From Bacteroidia bacterium Ga0077558 (GTDB lineage: Bacteria; Bacteroidota; Bacteroidia; Chitinophagales; Chitinophagaceae), in contig LNFJ01000004.1 of NCBI GenBank assembly GCA_001464625.1, forward strand, positions 1 through 64,000: a stretch of 64,000 bases of DNA, given 5' to 3'. The notes beneath the pieces are model-generated. The model was not told where the DNA came from. It saw only the letters and a list, made by a program, of their open reading frames with translations, and did no database searches. The translations under genes and the position numbers were made by a program. The stretch's first letter is position 1. Every line of letters begins with the position of its first letter. Shown piece after piece: positions 38,007 through 47,847 of this stretch.

Positions 38007-38038
38007 AGCGTATTTTAGTAAGTAATTCAGCGTATTTT
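38007..38038. repeat. Direct repeat AGCGTATTTT x2, 22-bp period, upstream of rteC-like gene
   Basis: Copies at 38007-38016 and 38029-38038. Confidence 0.65.
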
Positions 38039-38059
38039 CTGTTTATAATGTGTGTGAAT

Positions 38060-39025
38060 TCACTGATTCACCGGTACAATTCCCAATTTGTTGAGCAGTT
38101 CCAGCTTATTAGAAACTTTGACCTTGTCAAAAATATTTTGTACATGTTTGGTTACCGTTCGCTCTGATATGTAAAGGCTTTCGGCAATTTGTTTATAGGA
38201 ATTTCCTCTGTAAATAAATGTGGCGATTTCTTTTTCTCTATTGGTAAGTTGATATTGTCTGCAGCCTTCCAGTATCCGCTCTTCAGTGGTAAGGCGCTCT
38301 AATTCTTTTGTTCTTTTTTCTACTTCTTCCTGAAGTTTTTCATTCCATGAAAGTAATTGCTTTTCTGATGCGATGAGCCGCTGGTGTTCATCTTTTAATT
38401 GTTGAATATTTCGCCGCAAGTGCTGTACCAAAAGCAACAGGAATCCAGTATTAGTAATTGAGGCTTCAACAGCTTGCCCGGCATTGAAATAATCAATTAC
38501 AGGCAGGCATACCCAGGGGGCAAGCCCTAAAAAAGGCACTATTCTGTTTTCTGATGTTTCCATTTTAGTAGCTGAAGTAAGTGTAATCATTACCCAAATG
38601 GCATACGAAACAGGTAGTATCAACAGGTTTTTTGCATCAGAAAGATTACCGGTAATACCAAACACAATCATAAACAATAAGTACGGTAACATAAGGAATA
38701 GAAAAACTCCTCTGTATGCATGGAATTTCATTTTTTTAAGCCCAAAGGCATGATACACATAATAAGGAAAATAGCAAGGTGTCATAAAGCCGGTGGCGTA
38801 GGCTATACTGTTTTGCCAAAAATAGGAGCCTGGTAACTGGGGGTCTGGAAGTAAACCACCCGTTACATTATATACTATAAGTAATAGTAAAAGGAAAATA
38901 TCAAGATAGCTTATTTTATCATGAGGTCTTGCAAGGCGATGGATGATAAGGTAGAATAGAATGACGAGTTCGATACAAACGAACGCAAATGTAATCAGGT
39001 GCATTTGTGTACCCGGTACTAACAT
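38060..39025 (-). CDS. Membrane-anchored LuxR-family regulator
   Basis: Seven-ish TMs, coiled-coil, C-terminal TNREKEIATFIYRGNSYKQIAESLYISERTVTKHVQNIFDKVKVSNKLELL. Confidence 0.85.
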   Translation of the reverse strand: MLVPGTQMHLITFAFVCIELVILFYLIIHRLARPHDKISYLDIFLLLLLIVYNVTGGLLPDPQLPGSYFWQNSIAYATGFMTPCYFPYYVYHAFGLKKMKFHAYRGVFLFLMLPYLLFMIVFGITGNLSDAKNLLILPVSYAIWVMITLTSATKMETSENRIVPFLGLAPWVCLPVIDYFNAGQAVEASITNTGFLLLLVQHLRRNIQQLKDEHQRLIASEKQLLSWNEKLQEEVEKRTKELERLTTEERILEGCRQYQLTNREKEIATFIYRGNSYKQIAESLYISERTVTKHVQNIFDKVKVSNKLELLNKLGIVPVNQ

Positions 39026-39031
39026 AGATTC

Positions 39032-39610
39032 TCACTTTGGCACATCTCTCTTCAGGCAATATAGCCGATACCCAAAATCGAGTTCCTTATAAATTGTAAA
39101 TCCAAACTTTTTATACCAAGGAATATTTTCTATAGTGGAAGTTTCGAGGCAGATGGGGCGATTCAGATTATCAGAGTCGGATATAATTTGTTTGATTAAT
39201 GCCGTACCAACTCCATTTCCTTGTTCCGAAGGTTCTGTTCCAATAAACCACAAGTAGGTAAATGGAATTGCAGGATGACATTTTTTAATTTTAGATTCTC
39301 TTTGTAGGGCCTTTCTAATATTGCCAATACCTATTGCCTTAAGAATAAACTGTATATCCCATAAAATACTTTTTATAGTTGTTTTCTTTTTATCCGGGAA
39401 AATCACCAAAGCACAGGCTTGCTTATTACTACTGACATAGGTTTTGCCAAATTTGCTGCAAAGCCTGAAGGAATATTTCATCAATTCCTCAATTCTTCGG
39501 TGTTTATACCTATCCTGTTTAATGATGTAGTTTACGCTTTTATTTTCTGCAAAGGAGTTTGCAAGAATATTTACCACGAAGTCCTTGTCGGTATAGTCAG
39601 CCCTTCTCAT
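39032..39610 (-). CDS. GNAT-family N-acetyltransferase
   Basis: YLWFIGTEPSEQGNGVGTALIKQIISDSD...IPWYKKFGFTIYKEL; start trimmed to MRRADYTDKDF. Confidence 0.82.
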   Translation of the reverse strand: MRRADYTDKDFVVNILANSFAENKSVNYIIKQDRYKHRRIEELMKYSFRLCSKFGKTYVSSNKQACALVIFPDKKKTTIKSILWDIQFILKAIGIGNIRKALQRESKIKKCHPAIPFTYLWFIGTEPSEQGNGVGTALIKQIISDSDNLNRPICLETSTIENIPWYKKFGFTIYKELDFGYRLYCLKRDVPK

Positions 39611-39840
39611 TTTAGCAGGCTTTAGTATTCGCTGAGATGTAAAAACGGCAAAAACTGTTCCATTCGTAATTACAAGGCTAAATAAGAAGGTTTGGTGATA
39701 AAATATCCTATAGTTTCTCAAAACAGCAGGCCCTTAGTACAGTAAAACCCTTACAGGATAGCTCACTCTATTATCAGCTCAGGCTACTAAAGTACTTGTC
39801 GAATAATTCACCAGCAAATTTGCTTTCTTGTTACACAGAA

Positions 39841-41049
39841 TTAGAATATACTGCCAGGCTTTATTGTCAACTCTATTAATTCGCCATTCCGTCTTACAAT
39901 CAGCTTAATCTTCTCTTTAGCCGACTGAAGAATGGTTTTATATTGCATTATATTGTTGGTGAAATTAGACCCCACACCAATTAATACATCGTCTTTTTTT
40001 AATCCGGCCTTCTCAGCCGGTGAGCCAGCCATTACATCATCCACAAAAATTATTCCCTCATCAAAGTAAATTGCAAGCCCGGTATAAGCATAGTCAAATG
40101 CGTCACGGTAGTGGCTATTTGGCAATAAATGAATCTCACCTTGCGGATAATTAACTGTTATATTAAATCTTCGCAACAAGTCATTTCCCAACAAGCCACC
40201 TACTTTTGGGTATGCTGTTACATTAAATTCATCCTTGTATAGAAAGACGGGCACATTACGAAACCTGTATTTACCTACTTCAAGCATTTTAATTACCGTG
40301 AGTCGCATTTGTATTTTGCCGCCCATGCCTTCAGCCTGCGTTAAAACAGGTTTACGGCGGTGTAACAGAATGCTGCTATCTTCTACAAATGCTTCATTCA
40401 ATAAAAAATTTAATCCTGCGCCGGTATCAAAATAAAAATTATGCTGTAACCTTTTTTTGTCTTTAAATAATAAGTTAACCGTGGGCAGCCTGTTAATCAC
40501 TGGTTGCAAAATTGCACCGCCTTTTTCATATTGAATTTCTCCAGGAGTATAAACCGATAAGGTTGAGTTGTCGAAATCAATCTTTACAATGTATCGGCTG
40601 AAGAAGCTATATCCTATAATACCATCAATTTTCTCTCCGTATACACTAGTTAACACTTCATAGTTATTAACATGAAAATGCAGCTTGTCTATACTAATTC
40701 CCGGAAAGTGAAGTTGTTTATTAAACACATAATTCACTTTATGGCTGCCGCCCATTCCGATGATTGTGGTATCTGTTGGGAATGTTTTTATATTATACTT
40801 TGCACAGGTAGAAGAATCAAGTGAGATACCGCTGCTACCTGTATCAAGGATAAAATTCAGGGAATCAGAAATTGTCTCAAATTTTGCACTGATAACCATT
40901 ACTCCGCCGCTATATATCTTAAATGGGAATTTAGTTATCAGCTTTGCTTCGGGAAGTGGTTTTAATAATTCTTGTCCGGCACAGTAAATCTGTGAGTAAT
41001 TAAAGAGTAATAAGCAATAAATAAATTTCATGCTGGCAGGTAATGACAC
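39841..41049 (-). CDS. Retropepsin-like aspartyl protease with C-terminal PDZ domain
   Basis: Two DTG motifs (FILDTGSSG, FYFDTGAG) and PDZ segment VMAGSPAEKAGLKKDDVLIGVG. Confidence 0.85.
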   Translation of the reverse strand: MSLPASMKFIYCLLLFNYSQIYCAGQELLKPLPEAKLITKFPFKIYSGGVMVISAKFETISDSLNFILDTGSSGISLDSSTCAKYNIKTFPTDTTIIGMGGSHKVNYVFNKQLHFPGISIDKLHFHVNNYEVLTSVYGEKIDGIIGYSFFSRYIVKIDFDNSTLSVYTPGEIQYEKGGAILQPVINRLPTVNLLFKDKKRLQHNFYFDTGAGLNFLLNEAFVEDSSILLHRRKPVLTQAEGMGGKIQMRLTVIKMLEVGKYRFRNVPVFLYKDEFNVTAYPKVGGLLGNDLLRRFNITVNYPQGEIHLLPNSHYRDAFDYAYTGLAIYFDEGIIFVDDVMAGSPAEKAGLKKDDVLIGVGSNFTNNIMQYKTILQSAKEKIKLIVRRNGELIELTIKPGSIF

Positions 41050-41073
41050 AAATTATAATTACACAGATACTCA

Positions 41074-41385
41074 TTATCTGTATTCTAATCTTCTTAAATG
41101 CTTGTTGCCTTTTCTTTTTAAAACAAGAGTTGAAATAGTACAGGCTTTATTTTCTGTTAAAGATGGGTAAACCATAAATATGGAATCTTCTACATTAAAT
41201 TCAAAGTCCTCCAATTGCTTAAACAACTGTTTAAAATAAACAACTGCATGCCCGTTATAATGGCCTGTAAACACCCGATAGTGAAGGTTTGTTTCAGTAG
41301 TTTGAAATTTACCATAACTCATAATTCCTTCAATCTGCCCCAACAGTTTTTCAGAATTGATATATGCAACAATTATTATTCTCAT
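41074..41385 (-). CDS. Hypothetical protein
   Basis: 103 aa ORF in an otherwise co-oriented run. Confidence 0.45.
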   Translation of the reverse strand: MRIIIVAYINSEKLLGQIEGIMSYGKFQTTETNLHYRVFTGHYNGHAVVYFKQLFKQLEDFEFNVEDSIFMVYPSLTENKACTISTLVLKRKGNKHLRRLEYR

Positions 41386-41401
41386 GTGATGTCAATTAGT
41401 G

Positions 41402-41458
41402 AAGGGGTTAACAAACTGGCATTTTTGCAACCAAACGAAAAGCCACCGTTAACCCCTT
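41402..41458. repeat. Perfect 11-bp inverted repeat with 35-nt spacer (AAGGGGTTAAC...GTTAACCCCTT)
   Basis: Arms 41402-41412 and 41448-41458, intergenic. Confidence 0.7.
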
Positions 41459-41494
41459 TCTTTTACAACCAAAACCACTGCTTGTGGAATTTCT

Positions 41495-42004
41495 TTATTT
41501 ACTTTTTACAGGAGTGATATGAGCCTGTACACAGAGCCATTTGCCGTTTTCCTTTACGTATGTGTCTGTATAAACAGAGCTTCCCTGAACAGACTCGCCG
41601 TCTACTGTTTTAGTATAAACTGTTCTTGACCTTACCAAAGCCATATCTCCAAAAATGCGTATGTTCTCGTCTGTAATTGAAAAAGATGTATATCCGCTTT
41701 TTTTATACCCCGTCGCCCATCCTTTCATATATTCATCCCTGCCCGAAATAGAGCCGTCTGAGTTGATGCATACAAAATCCGGGTGTATAATTTTGTTATG
41801 AGCAACTGTATCCATTGTTGTAAAGTTTCTAATAAATTGTGCATTCAGGCTATACAATTCCTTTTCGCTTACGTTAGATGTAGTTTCTGTCATTTGATTT
41901 GTTTTTTTATGTGTTGTGGCGGTAAGAGTTGATTGTGCTCCAGATTGATTGCTCAAAAAAACAAGCACAGCGCATATAATTCCAAAATATTTACTTTTCA
42001 TCAT
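41495..42004 (-). CDS. SnoaL-like/DUF4440 nuclear transport factor 2 fold protein
   Basis: Signal peptide; LYSLNAQFIRNFTTMDTVAHNKIIHPDFVCINSDGSISGRDEYMKGW. Confidence 0.8.
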   Translation of the reverse strand: MMKSKYFGIICAVLVFLSNQSGAQSTLTATTHKKTNQMTETTSNVSEKELYSLNAQFIRNFTTMDTVAHNKIIHPDFVCINSDGSISGRDEYMKGWATGYKKSGYTSFSITDENIRIFGDMALVRSRTVYTKTVDGESVQGSSVYTDTYVKENGKWLCVQAHITPVKSK

Positions 42005-42366
42005 TTGTACATTTATATGTTACACGATATTGATGCCTATAGTTTAGAGATAAACGAGACCTTTCTTTCAGGAATTACGCTTTAAGTTAATCGCAGCTCA
42101 CTTTCTTGTGTTACTTCGTTTAAAAGTATGAATTACTAAATACCACAAGAAAATTGGCTCTACATACTATAAAAATGATAATTACTGTAAAAGGCAATAT
42201 TCGTTTTGGTGCCATCAGTAAGTGAAATTATCTAATTGAAAAATTAGTTTTCAATGCATTCTATTAACCACATGAAAAAAGTATCAGACTGCTTTCATAG
42301 GCCTTCAATTGTATTTAAGCAGCATTTACATGTTGTTTAAATGCTTTTGTAAATTCTCTAAACATA

Positions 42367-42394
42367 AAAGGTTGCAGATTACTCTGCAACCTTT
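42367..42394 (-). terminator. Terminator-like hairpin downstream of susD-like gene
   Basis: AAAGGTTGCAG-N6-CTGCAACCTTT, T-rich after it on minus strand. Confidence 0.65.
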
Positions 42395-42512
42395 ACCATT
42401 ACCCTTAACCTTAACCTAATTTAGAATTAAATACCATTTGTTTTTGTGCATCAACCTCAATTGATTTATTTGTGATACTTAACACCATCCTATATACTCC
42501 CCAACTTGTTGT

Positions 42513-44153
42513 TTAATAATTTGGATTCTGTGTGTAATTGGCATTCTGTTGTGTTTCTGAAAGAGGTATTGGCCAAATAAACCTGAAATCAGCGTAGGGT
42601 ATAGCCGGAACTATAGTTGTATAAGTAGTTCCACCCGCACCACAGGAATACATAGCAGTTGTTGCAACCCCTGTTCCAATTTTTGCTGGTATGCCTGCTG
42701 TACCAAAAGTAGCATCTGTTGCTAAGCGATGAATATCACCCCACCGTTTTCCTTCCGACAGAAACTCTATTCGCCTTTCAACAAGAATTGCACTAATCAA
42801 GTTATTCTTGGAAGGAAAATCCAGTAGTACATACTGCTGCGTAGCCGGATTTGCTAAGGACCTGTTTCTAACAGCATTTAGTAAATCTAATGCTCTGGTA
42901 CTTATACCCGCATCGTTTCTTGCTTCAGCTTCTGACAGCATGAGCAATACTTCAGCGTAGCGTATTTGAGGAGCAGCATCTGTGCTGGTAGCAACATCCT
43001 TATACTTTGTTGTAAGGTAGTTGGTAGTTCCTGCTGAAGTATAGGCAACTAAAAGATTTCTGCGTTTATCATCACAACGCCACTGTGGTAAATTAAAAAT
43101 TATTGGACTGATACGAACTAAACCCCTTCCGCTATTTGCGGGAGTACCCAACATGTTGGCAAGAGCTGCATTTACACCTGCATTATCTGTTGATGCATTA
43201 CGGATAGAGAAGATACTTTCATCAGAATTCCAGGGAGAAATAAAAGCATCTCCCGGATTGGCCATTAATTTCCATCCACCAATTGGGCTTACATATGGAC
43301 CTGACCCAGCCGGAACTAATTTATTGCCTTCTGCAATTACACCAGCCCAATCTCCTTTGTGCAGTTTTACCCTCATTTTAATGGCAATAGCAGCCGCTTT
43401 TGATGTTCTAAATGTTTTTTCGCTCCCACCCGTAGGGTTTTGAATGGTTACAGGTAAATTAGTTTCTGCGTAGTCAAGGTCTTCCAGAATTTTTGTATAA
43501 TTTTCAGCTACTGTTTTCCTTGTTAATGCCTTAGCTGCTTCCACTTCTTCATCACTTGCAACTGCAAAATCTCTGTAAATAATTCCAAGTTTCGAACCAT
43601 TACCATCACTATAAGGCCGGGCATAATTAATTACCAGTTCATGGTGAGCCATTGCCCGTAAGAAACGGCACTCAGCTAAGTATTGATTACCCAATGCTGC
43701 ACTAATTACGTTTTTACCTACAGCATCACTTACTCCTTTAATCACCAGATTACATCTGTTAATTAACGCATATAATGTATTAAACATAAACTCCTGATTG
43801 GCAGAAGTAGAATTGTAAGTTGCCTCATATGTAATCTGATAAAACAGTGCCTGGTTCAGCATATCTTCTCCCCGCATATCTCCCTGTTGAACATTTGCCG
43901 CACCGAATGGATAGCCACGAACCTGTCCACCGGCATAAAATCCACTTTGGGCCGCATCATAAACTCCATTCATTGCAGATTCAATTCTCGCTGGTGAAGT
44001 AAAAGCAGTAACATCGGTAAATGAATTATACGGTGCTACTTCTAATGTTTTTTTGCAAGAAACAACAGTAAAGCATAAAATGCTTATTGCCAAAAAATTT
44101 CGTATGGTTACATTTTTTTTCATTCTTAAATATTTTAATTTTTCAATTCTCAT
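42513..44153 (-). CDS. SusD/RagB-family outer-membrane lipoprotein
   Basis: Lipobox CFTVVSCKK, RAMAHHELVINYARPY, VLLMLSEAEAR, ILVERRIEFLSEGKRWGDIHR. Confidence 0.92.
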   Translation of the reverse strand: MRIEKLKYLRMKKNVTIRNFLAISILCFTVVSCKKTLEVAPYNSFTDVTAFTSPARIESAMNGVYDAAQSGFYAGGQVRGYPFGAANVQQGDMRGEDMLNQALFYQITYEATYNSTSANQEFMFNTLYALINRCNLVIKGVSDAVGKNVISAALGNQYLAECRFLRAMAHHELVINYARPYSDGNGSKLGIIYRDFAVASDEEVEAAKALTRKTVAENYTKILEDLDYAETNLPVTIQNPTGGSEKTFRTSKAAAIAIKMRVKLHKGDWAGVIAEGNKLVPAGSGPYVSPIGGWKLMANPGDAFISPWNSDESIFSIRNASTDNAGVNAALANMLGTPANSGRGLVRISPIIFNLPQWRCDDKRRNLLVAYTSAGTTNYLTTKYKDVATSTDAAPQIRYAEVLLMLSEAEARNDAGISTRALDLLNAVRNRSLANPATQQYVLLDFPSKNNLISAILVERRIEFLSEGKRWGDIHRLATDATFGTAGIPAKIGTGVATTAMYSCGAGGTTYTTIVPAIPYADFRFIWPIPLSETQQNANYTQNPNY

Positions 44154-44162
44154 TTAGTATGA

Positions 44163-47100
44163 TTAGAAACCTACATTTAACCCTACAGTAAATGTTCTCA
44201 ACTGAGGCACCGAGGCGTTGTCTATACCAAGTTCAGAGGTGTTCTCAGGGTCTATGCCGGAATACTTTGTCCACAATCCGAGATTCTGCCCCTGCACATA
44301 AAAGCGGATGGATTTAATATGTCCTTTTGAAATTCGCTCAAGCATTGGCTTATCAAAATTGTAGAACAGCATCAGGTTTTGGAATCGCAGAAAATCTCCA
44401 TTTTCCAGAAACCGTGAGTTCATTTGATTCTGTAGATTAATTACATTATCCCTGCCATAAAACAGTTTCGGAACATCCGTGTTTTTGTTATTAGGTGTCC
44501 ATCTGTCTAGGATTTCCTTGCCATTATTTACAAAACCCATGCTATTTAAAACTTCCTGCCTTGTAAGGTTGTACACTTTATTACCGCCTGAGAAACGTAA
44601 AAATATTTCTGCTCCAAATCCTTTGTACGTAAAAGAGTTTGTAAATCCACCAAACCATGTTGGAACAGGACTTCCTAAAACTTGCCTGTCAGCACCTATT
44701 AAAGAAGAGGCAGCTCCTAAGTTTGCGTCGTCTTTACCAATTACGAGATAATACCCCGCTGCTGAAGTAGTGACTGCATTATATTGAACTAATGAACCGT
44801 TAGCTTTAACCCACATGGCATTACCATTACCACTATTTACACCTGCATATTCATAGCCATAAAATCCGTTGATAGGCTGCCCCACACGAAGTATATTAAA
44901 GTTGCCGTTATTGGGCCCAGGAACAATTTGCTCAGTAACTCCATTCACTAATGACTTAACAACGTTCTTAGAAGTGGTAATATTCAAATTGGCATTCCAG
45001 TTAAAATCCTTCTTACGTATCACATCACCTGAAAGGCTAAACTCAAGCCCTTTATTTTCCATAGTACCAATATTTCTGAAAATAAAATTACCAGGAATAC
45101 CTAATGATGGTGGTGTTTGGGCCTGTAGTACGAGGTCATCATTCTTATTAACAAAATAATCAAATGCAAAGTTGAACCTGTTGTTTAAGAAACTGAAATC
45201 AGCTCCTACATCAATTTTCTTATTAGTTTCCCATTGCAAGGAAGGATTGCCCACCAAGTTAATAGCATTACCGGAAACTGCGCCATACGGAGCAGCGCCA
45301 TATGTACTTAGGAATGGAAACCCGGTTAATGGGTTACCAACCACCGCATAAGAGCCTCTGATTTTTAGTTCATTAATTATTTTATTTAACCCACTGTTCT
45401 TCCAGAATTTCTCTTCTGATATTCGCCATCCTATTGAGCCCCCAGGGAAATTACCATATTGTTTACCGGGAGCTAAACTTGAAAGGCCGTCTCTTCTTAT
45501 TGTGAATTGAGCGAAATACTTGTTCTCATAATCATAAGTAGCCCTTCCAAAAAATGACTGAAACCCTGCTTTTGCAAAATTGCCTGCTGATAATTGTACA
45601 GCGTAAGTATTACTGATTAGGTTATCTGATGCGAAAAAAACGTCGGAAAGGCCTGTGCCAGACGCTGTATAAGCCCTGTTAATATCCCTTTGCATCTCAA
45701 TACCACCTGTTAATCCCACAGTATGTTTTGAAGCAAATGTTTTGTTGTAATTAAAATAATTTTGCCAAACATATCTTGACCGTTGCAGGTGCTGCTGATT
45801 TAAAATGCCTCCAGAGCTTCTACCGTCTCCATGAATTGGATTAAGATATGTAAAGTCAGAACCTGTTTGGTAATCTATTGACACTTGTGAACGGACAGAT
45901 AATCCGCTAAAAGGATTTACCTCAAGAAACGCATTACTGATAATTCTGTACTTATCGCTATTTGCTTTGTTATTATCAAGAACGTACTTAATATTATTAT
46001 AGTTGTTCTCAATGGTTCTTGTATTTGCATCAGCACCTAAAGCATCACCAGATGGGGTCATGTTGTAGCCAGTCGGATGTGATGGGTTATAAACTCTCAC
46101 ATTAGGCAAAGCCCTTAATGCAGCACCCATTGCACCCGACAATGCGTTTCCGCCATTGTTTTGGTCATTATCTTCAGTACGGCTGATGGTTATGTTATTA
46201 CCGAATTTTACAAACTTATTTACTTTATGGTCAAAACTTGCCCGCATATTATACCGCTTGGCCGAGTTTGTAAATACAATCCCCTGCTGTTGCAAATAGT
46301 TTAATGAAAAATAGTATGTAGTCTTATCATTTCCGCCAGCCAAGGAAAGGGTGTGGCTTTGTGCAGTACCGTTATTTTTAAATACCTGCTCCAACCAGTC
46401 TGTATTAGTATTTTCTGAATTCATAAATGCAGCAGCAGGTTGTCCGGCATTTGTAAGTTTTTCATTGGATATCGTAACAAACTCCTGAGCATTTAATAGT
46501 TCCGGTTTGTTAAACGCCTGGCTAAATCCGAAATAAGCATCATATGTGACTGACATTTTTCCCGCCCTGCCTTTCTTAGTCGTAATCATCACGACACCGT
46601 TAGAAGCTCTTGAGCCAAAGATGGCAGTAGCAGCACCATCCTTTAGCACTTCTATAGATTCAATATCGGCCGGATTAATATCGCTGAGTGGATTGGTATT
46701 TGTATTAGCGGATAAACCACCAGATGGAACTGGAATACCATCTACAACAAATAATGGGTCTCGCCCTCCTGTAAGCGAATTCACACCTCTAATGCGAACA
46801 CGGGGGGCAGCATTTACTAAACCTGTTCCTTGTGTTACCTGCACTCCTGATGCCCGACCTGCCAACATTCTGTCAACACTTGTTGCAGGAGTAGTAGCAA
46901 TTGACTCACCTGAAATTTTCGTAATGGATGAAGTAACGGTTTTTTTCCTCTGGGTACCGTAGCCAACAACTACTACCTCCTGCAGGTTTTTTTCGATAGT
47001 ATTTAATACAACAGCAAAGAAGGTTTTGTTGCTAATAGTAACTTCTTCATCAGTGTATCCGGTGAAGCTAAAAACTAAAGCTTTTGCAATTCCTGAAGTG

Positions 47101-47288
47101 CTTAAGGAAAATGTGCCATCAGCCTTAGTGGTTGTACCTTCATTTGTTCCTTTAACAACTACAGATACTCCCGCCATATTCTGGCCTTTTGCATCTGTTA
47201 CTTTTCCTGAAATAGTTCGTTGTTCTTGTGCCGAAAGTTGATTTAAGAAACCAACACATAGCAGCAGTAGTAAAATTAGTTTTCTCAT
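44163..47288 (-). CDS. SusC/RagA-family TonB-linked outer-membrane protein
   Basis: Carboxypeptidase-like regulatory domain, EVVVVGYGTQRKKTVTSS, plug FVVDGIPVPSG, TIFGSRASNGVVMITTKKG. Confidence 0.95.
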   Translation of the reverse strand: MRKLILLLLLCVGFLNQLSAQEQRTISGKVTDAKGQNMAGVSVVVKGTNEGTTTKADGTFSLSTSGIAKALVFSFTGYTDEEVTISNKTFFAVVLNTIEKNLQEVVVVGYGTQRKKTVTSSITKISGESIATTPATSVDRMLAGRASGVQVTQGTGLVNAAPRVRIRGVNSLTGGRDPLFVVDGIPVPSGGLSANTNTNPLSDINPADIESIEVLKDGAATAIFGSRASNGVVMITTKKGRAGKMSVTYDAYFGFSQAFNKPELLNAQEFVTISNEKLTNAGQPAAAFMNSENTNTDWLEQVFKNNGTAQSHTLSLAGGNDKTTYYFSLNYLQQQGIVFTNSAKRYNMRASFDHKVNKFVKFGNNITISRTEDNDQNNGGNALSGAMGAALRALPNVRVYNPSHPTGYNMTPSGDALGADANTRTIENNYNNIKYVLDNNKANSDKYRIISNAFLEVNPFSGLSVRSQVSIDYQTGSDFTYLNPIHGDGRSSGGILNQQHLQRSRYVWQNYFNYNKTFASKHTVGLTGGIEMQRDINRAYTASGTGLSDVFFASDNLISNTYAVQLSAGNFAKAGFQSFFGRATYDYENKYFAQFTIRRDGLSSLAPGKQYGNFPGGSIGWRISEEKFWKNSGLNKIINELKIRGSYAVVGNPLTGFPFLSTYGAAPYGAVSGNAINLVGNPSLQWETNKKIDVGADFSFLNNRFNFAFDYFVNKNDDLVLQAQTPPSLGIPGNFIFRNIGTMENKGLEFSLSGDVIRKKDFNWNANLNITTSKNVVKSLVNGVTEQIVPGPNNGNFNILRVGQPINGFYGYEYAGVNSGNGNAMWVKANGSLVQYNAVTTSAAGYYLVIGKDDANLGAASSLIGADRQVLGSPVPTWFGGFTNSFTYKGFGAEIFLRFSGGNKVYNLTRQEVLNSMGFVNNGKEILDRWTPNNKNTDVPKLFYGRDNVINLQNQMNSRFLENGDFLRFQNLMLFYNFDKPMLERISKGHIKSIRFYVQGQNLGLWTKYSGIDPENTSELGIDNASVPQLRTFTVGLNVGF

Positions 47289-47303
47289 TGCATTATGTTT
47301 TTG

Positions 47304-47365
47304 TTAACAGAGCAATGAAAATATTGATATGCTGCACTCTTGTTAGCACTATTCAACAAAGAGCA
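47304..47365 (-). promoter_or_regulatory. Shared susC leader/promoter element, copy 1
   Basis: TTAACAGAGCAATGAAAATA (47304-47323) identical to 52359-52378, followed by imperfect inverted repeat 47333-47365. Confidence 0.7.
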
Positions 47366-47800
47366 GTAATGTTAATACCGATAGTAATAAATGCAAGAAA
47401 AATGGCATTAGGGATTACATTTTAGTGGTTAGTAATCCTTTTTTGCCCATTGTTATAATGTGTAGATACCGACAAGGTAATTTCTTGTCTTAGAAAAAGT
47501 ATAGTTAAAAAGAGCAGGTAGTAGAAACCACCTGCGTTGCGACGTGTCTCTTTCTTAAACTAAACGTCACATGAGAAAATCTTACCTTATTGATATTACC
47601 ACACCACCCAAACTATCTATTATTGGTTCTTCAATCTCTTTGAGTTGTAAAAATAGTTCTGTGCTGCATCATGTTTTGCTCTATTCAACCAGTGAATAAA
47701 AAAGTTAGTCATAAGATTTACTGCAAAAGAAAATTGGCATCAATACAGCGTTATGTGATGTCTATCATCTTATAGGTGAATTAGTATAAACGGTAACAAA

Positions 47801-47826
47801 AAAGTGGTTCGCAATTGAACCACTTT
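47801..47826 (-). terminator. Terminator downstream of second susD-like gene
   Basis: AAAGTGGTTC-GCAATT-GAACCACTTT with TTTTTTG following on minus strand. Confidence 0.75.
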
Positions 47827-47847
47827 TCATTAGTAAATTATCTTTTG

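Noticed and set aside
46546-46962. 138-aa plus-strand ORF antisense to susC
   Set aside because: Composition mirrors the conserved susC plug region; spurious antisense ORF.
47535-47555. GCGTTGCGACGTGTCTCT as a third copy of the GTGCGACGCAAC repeat
   Set aside because: Only a few bases match in either orientation; not the same 21-nt core.
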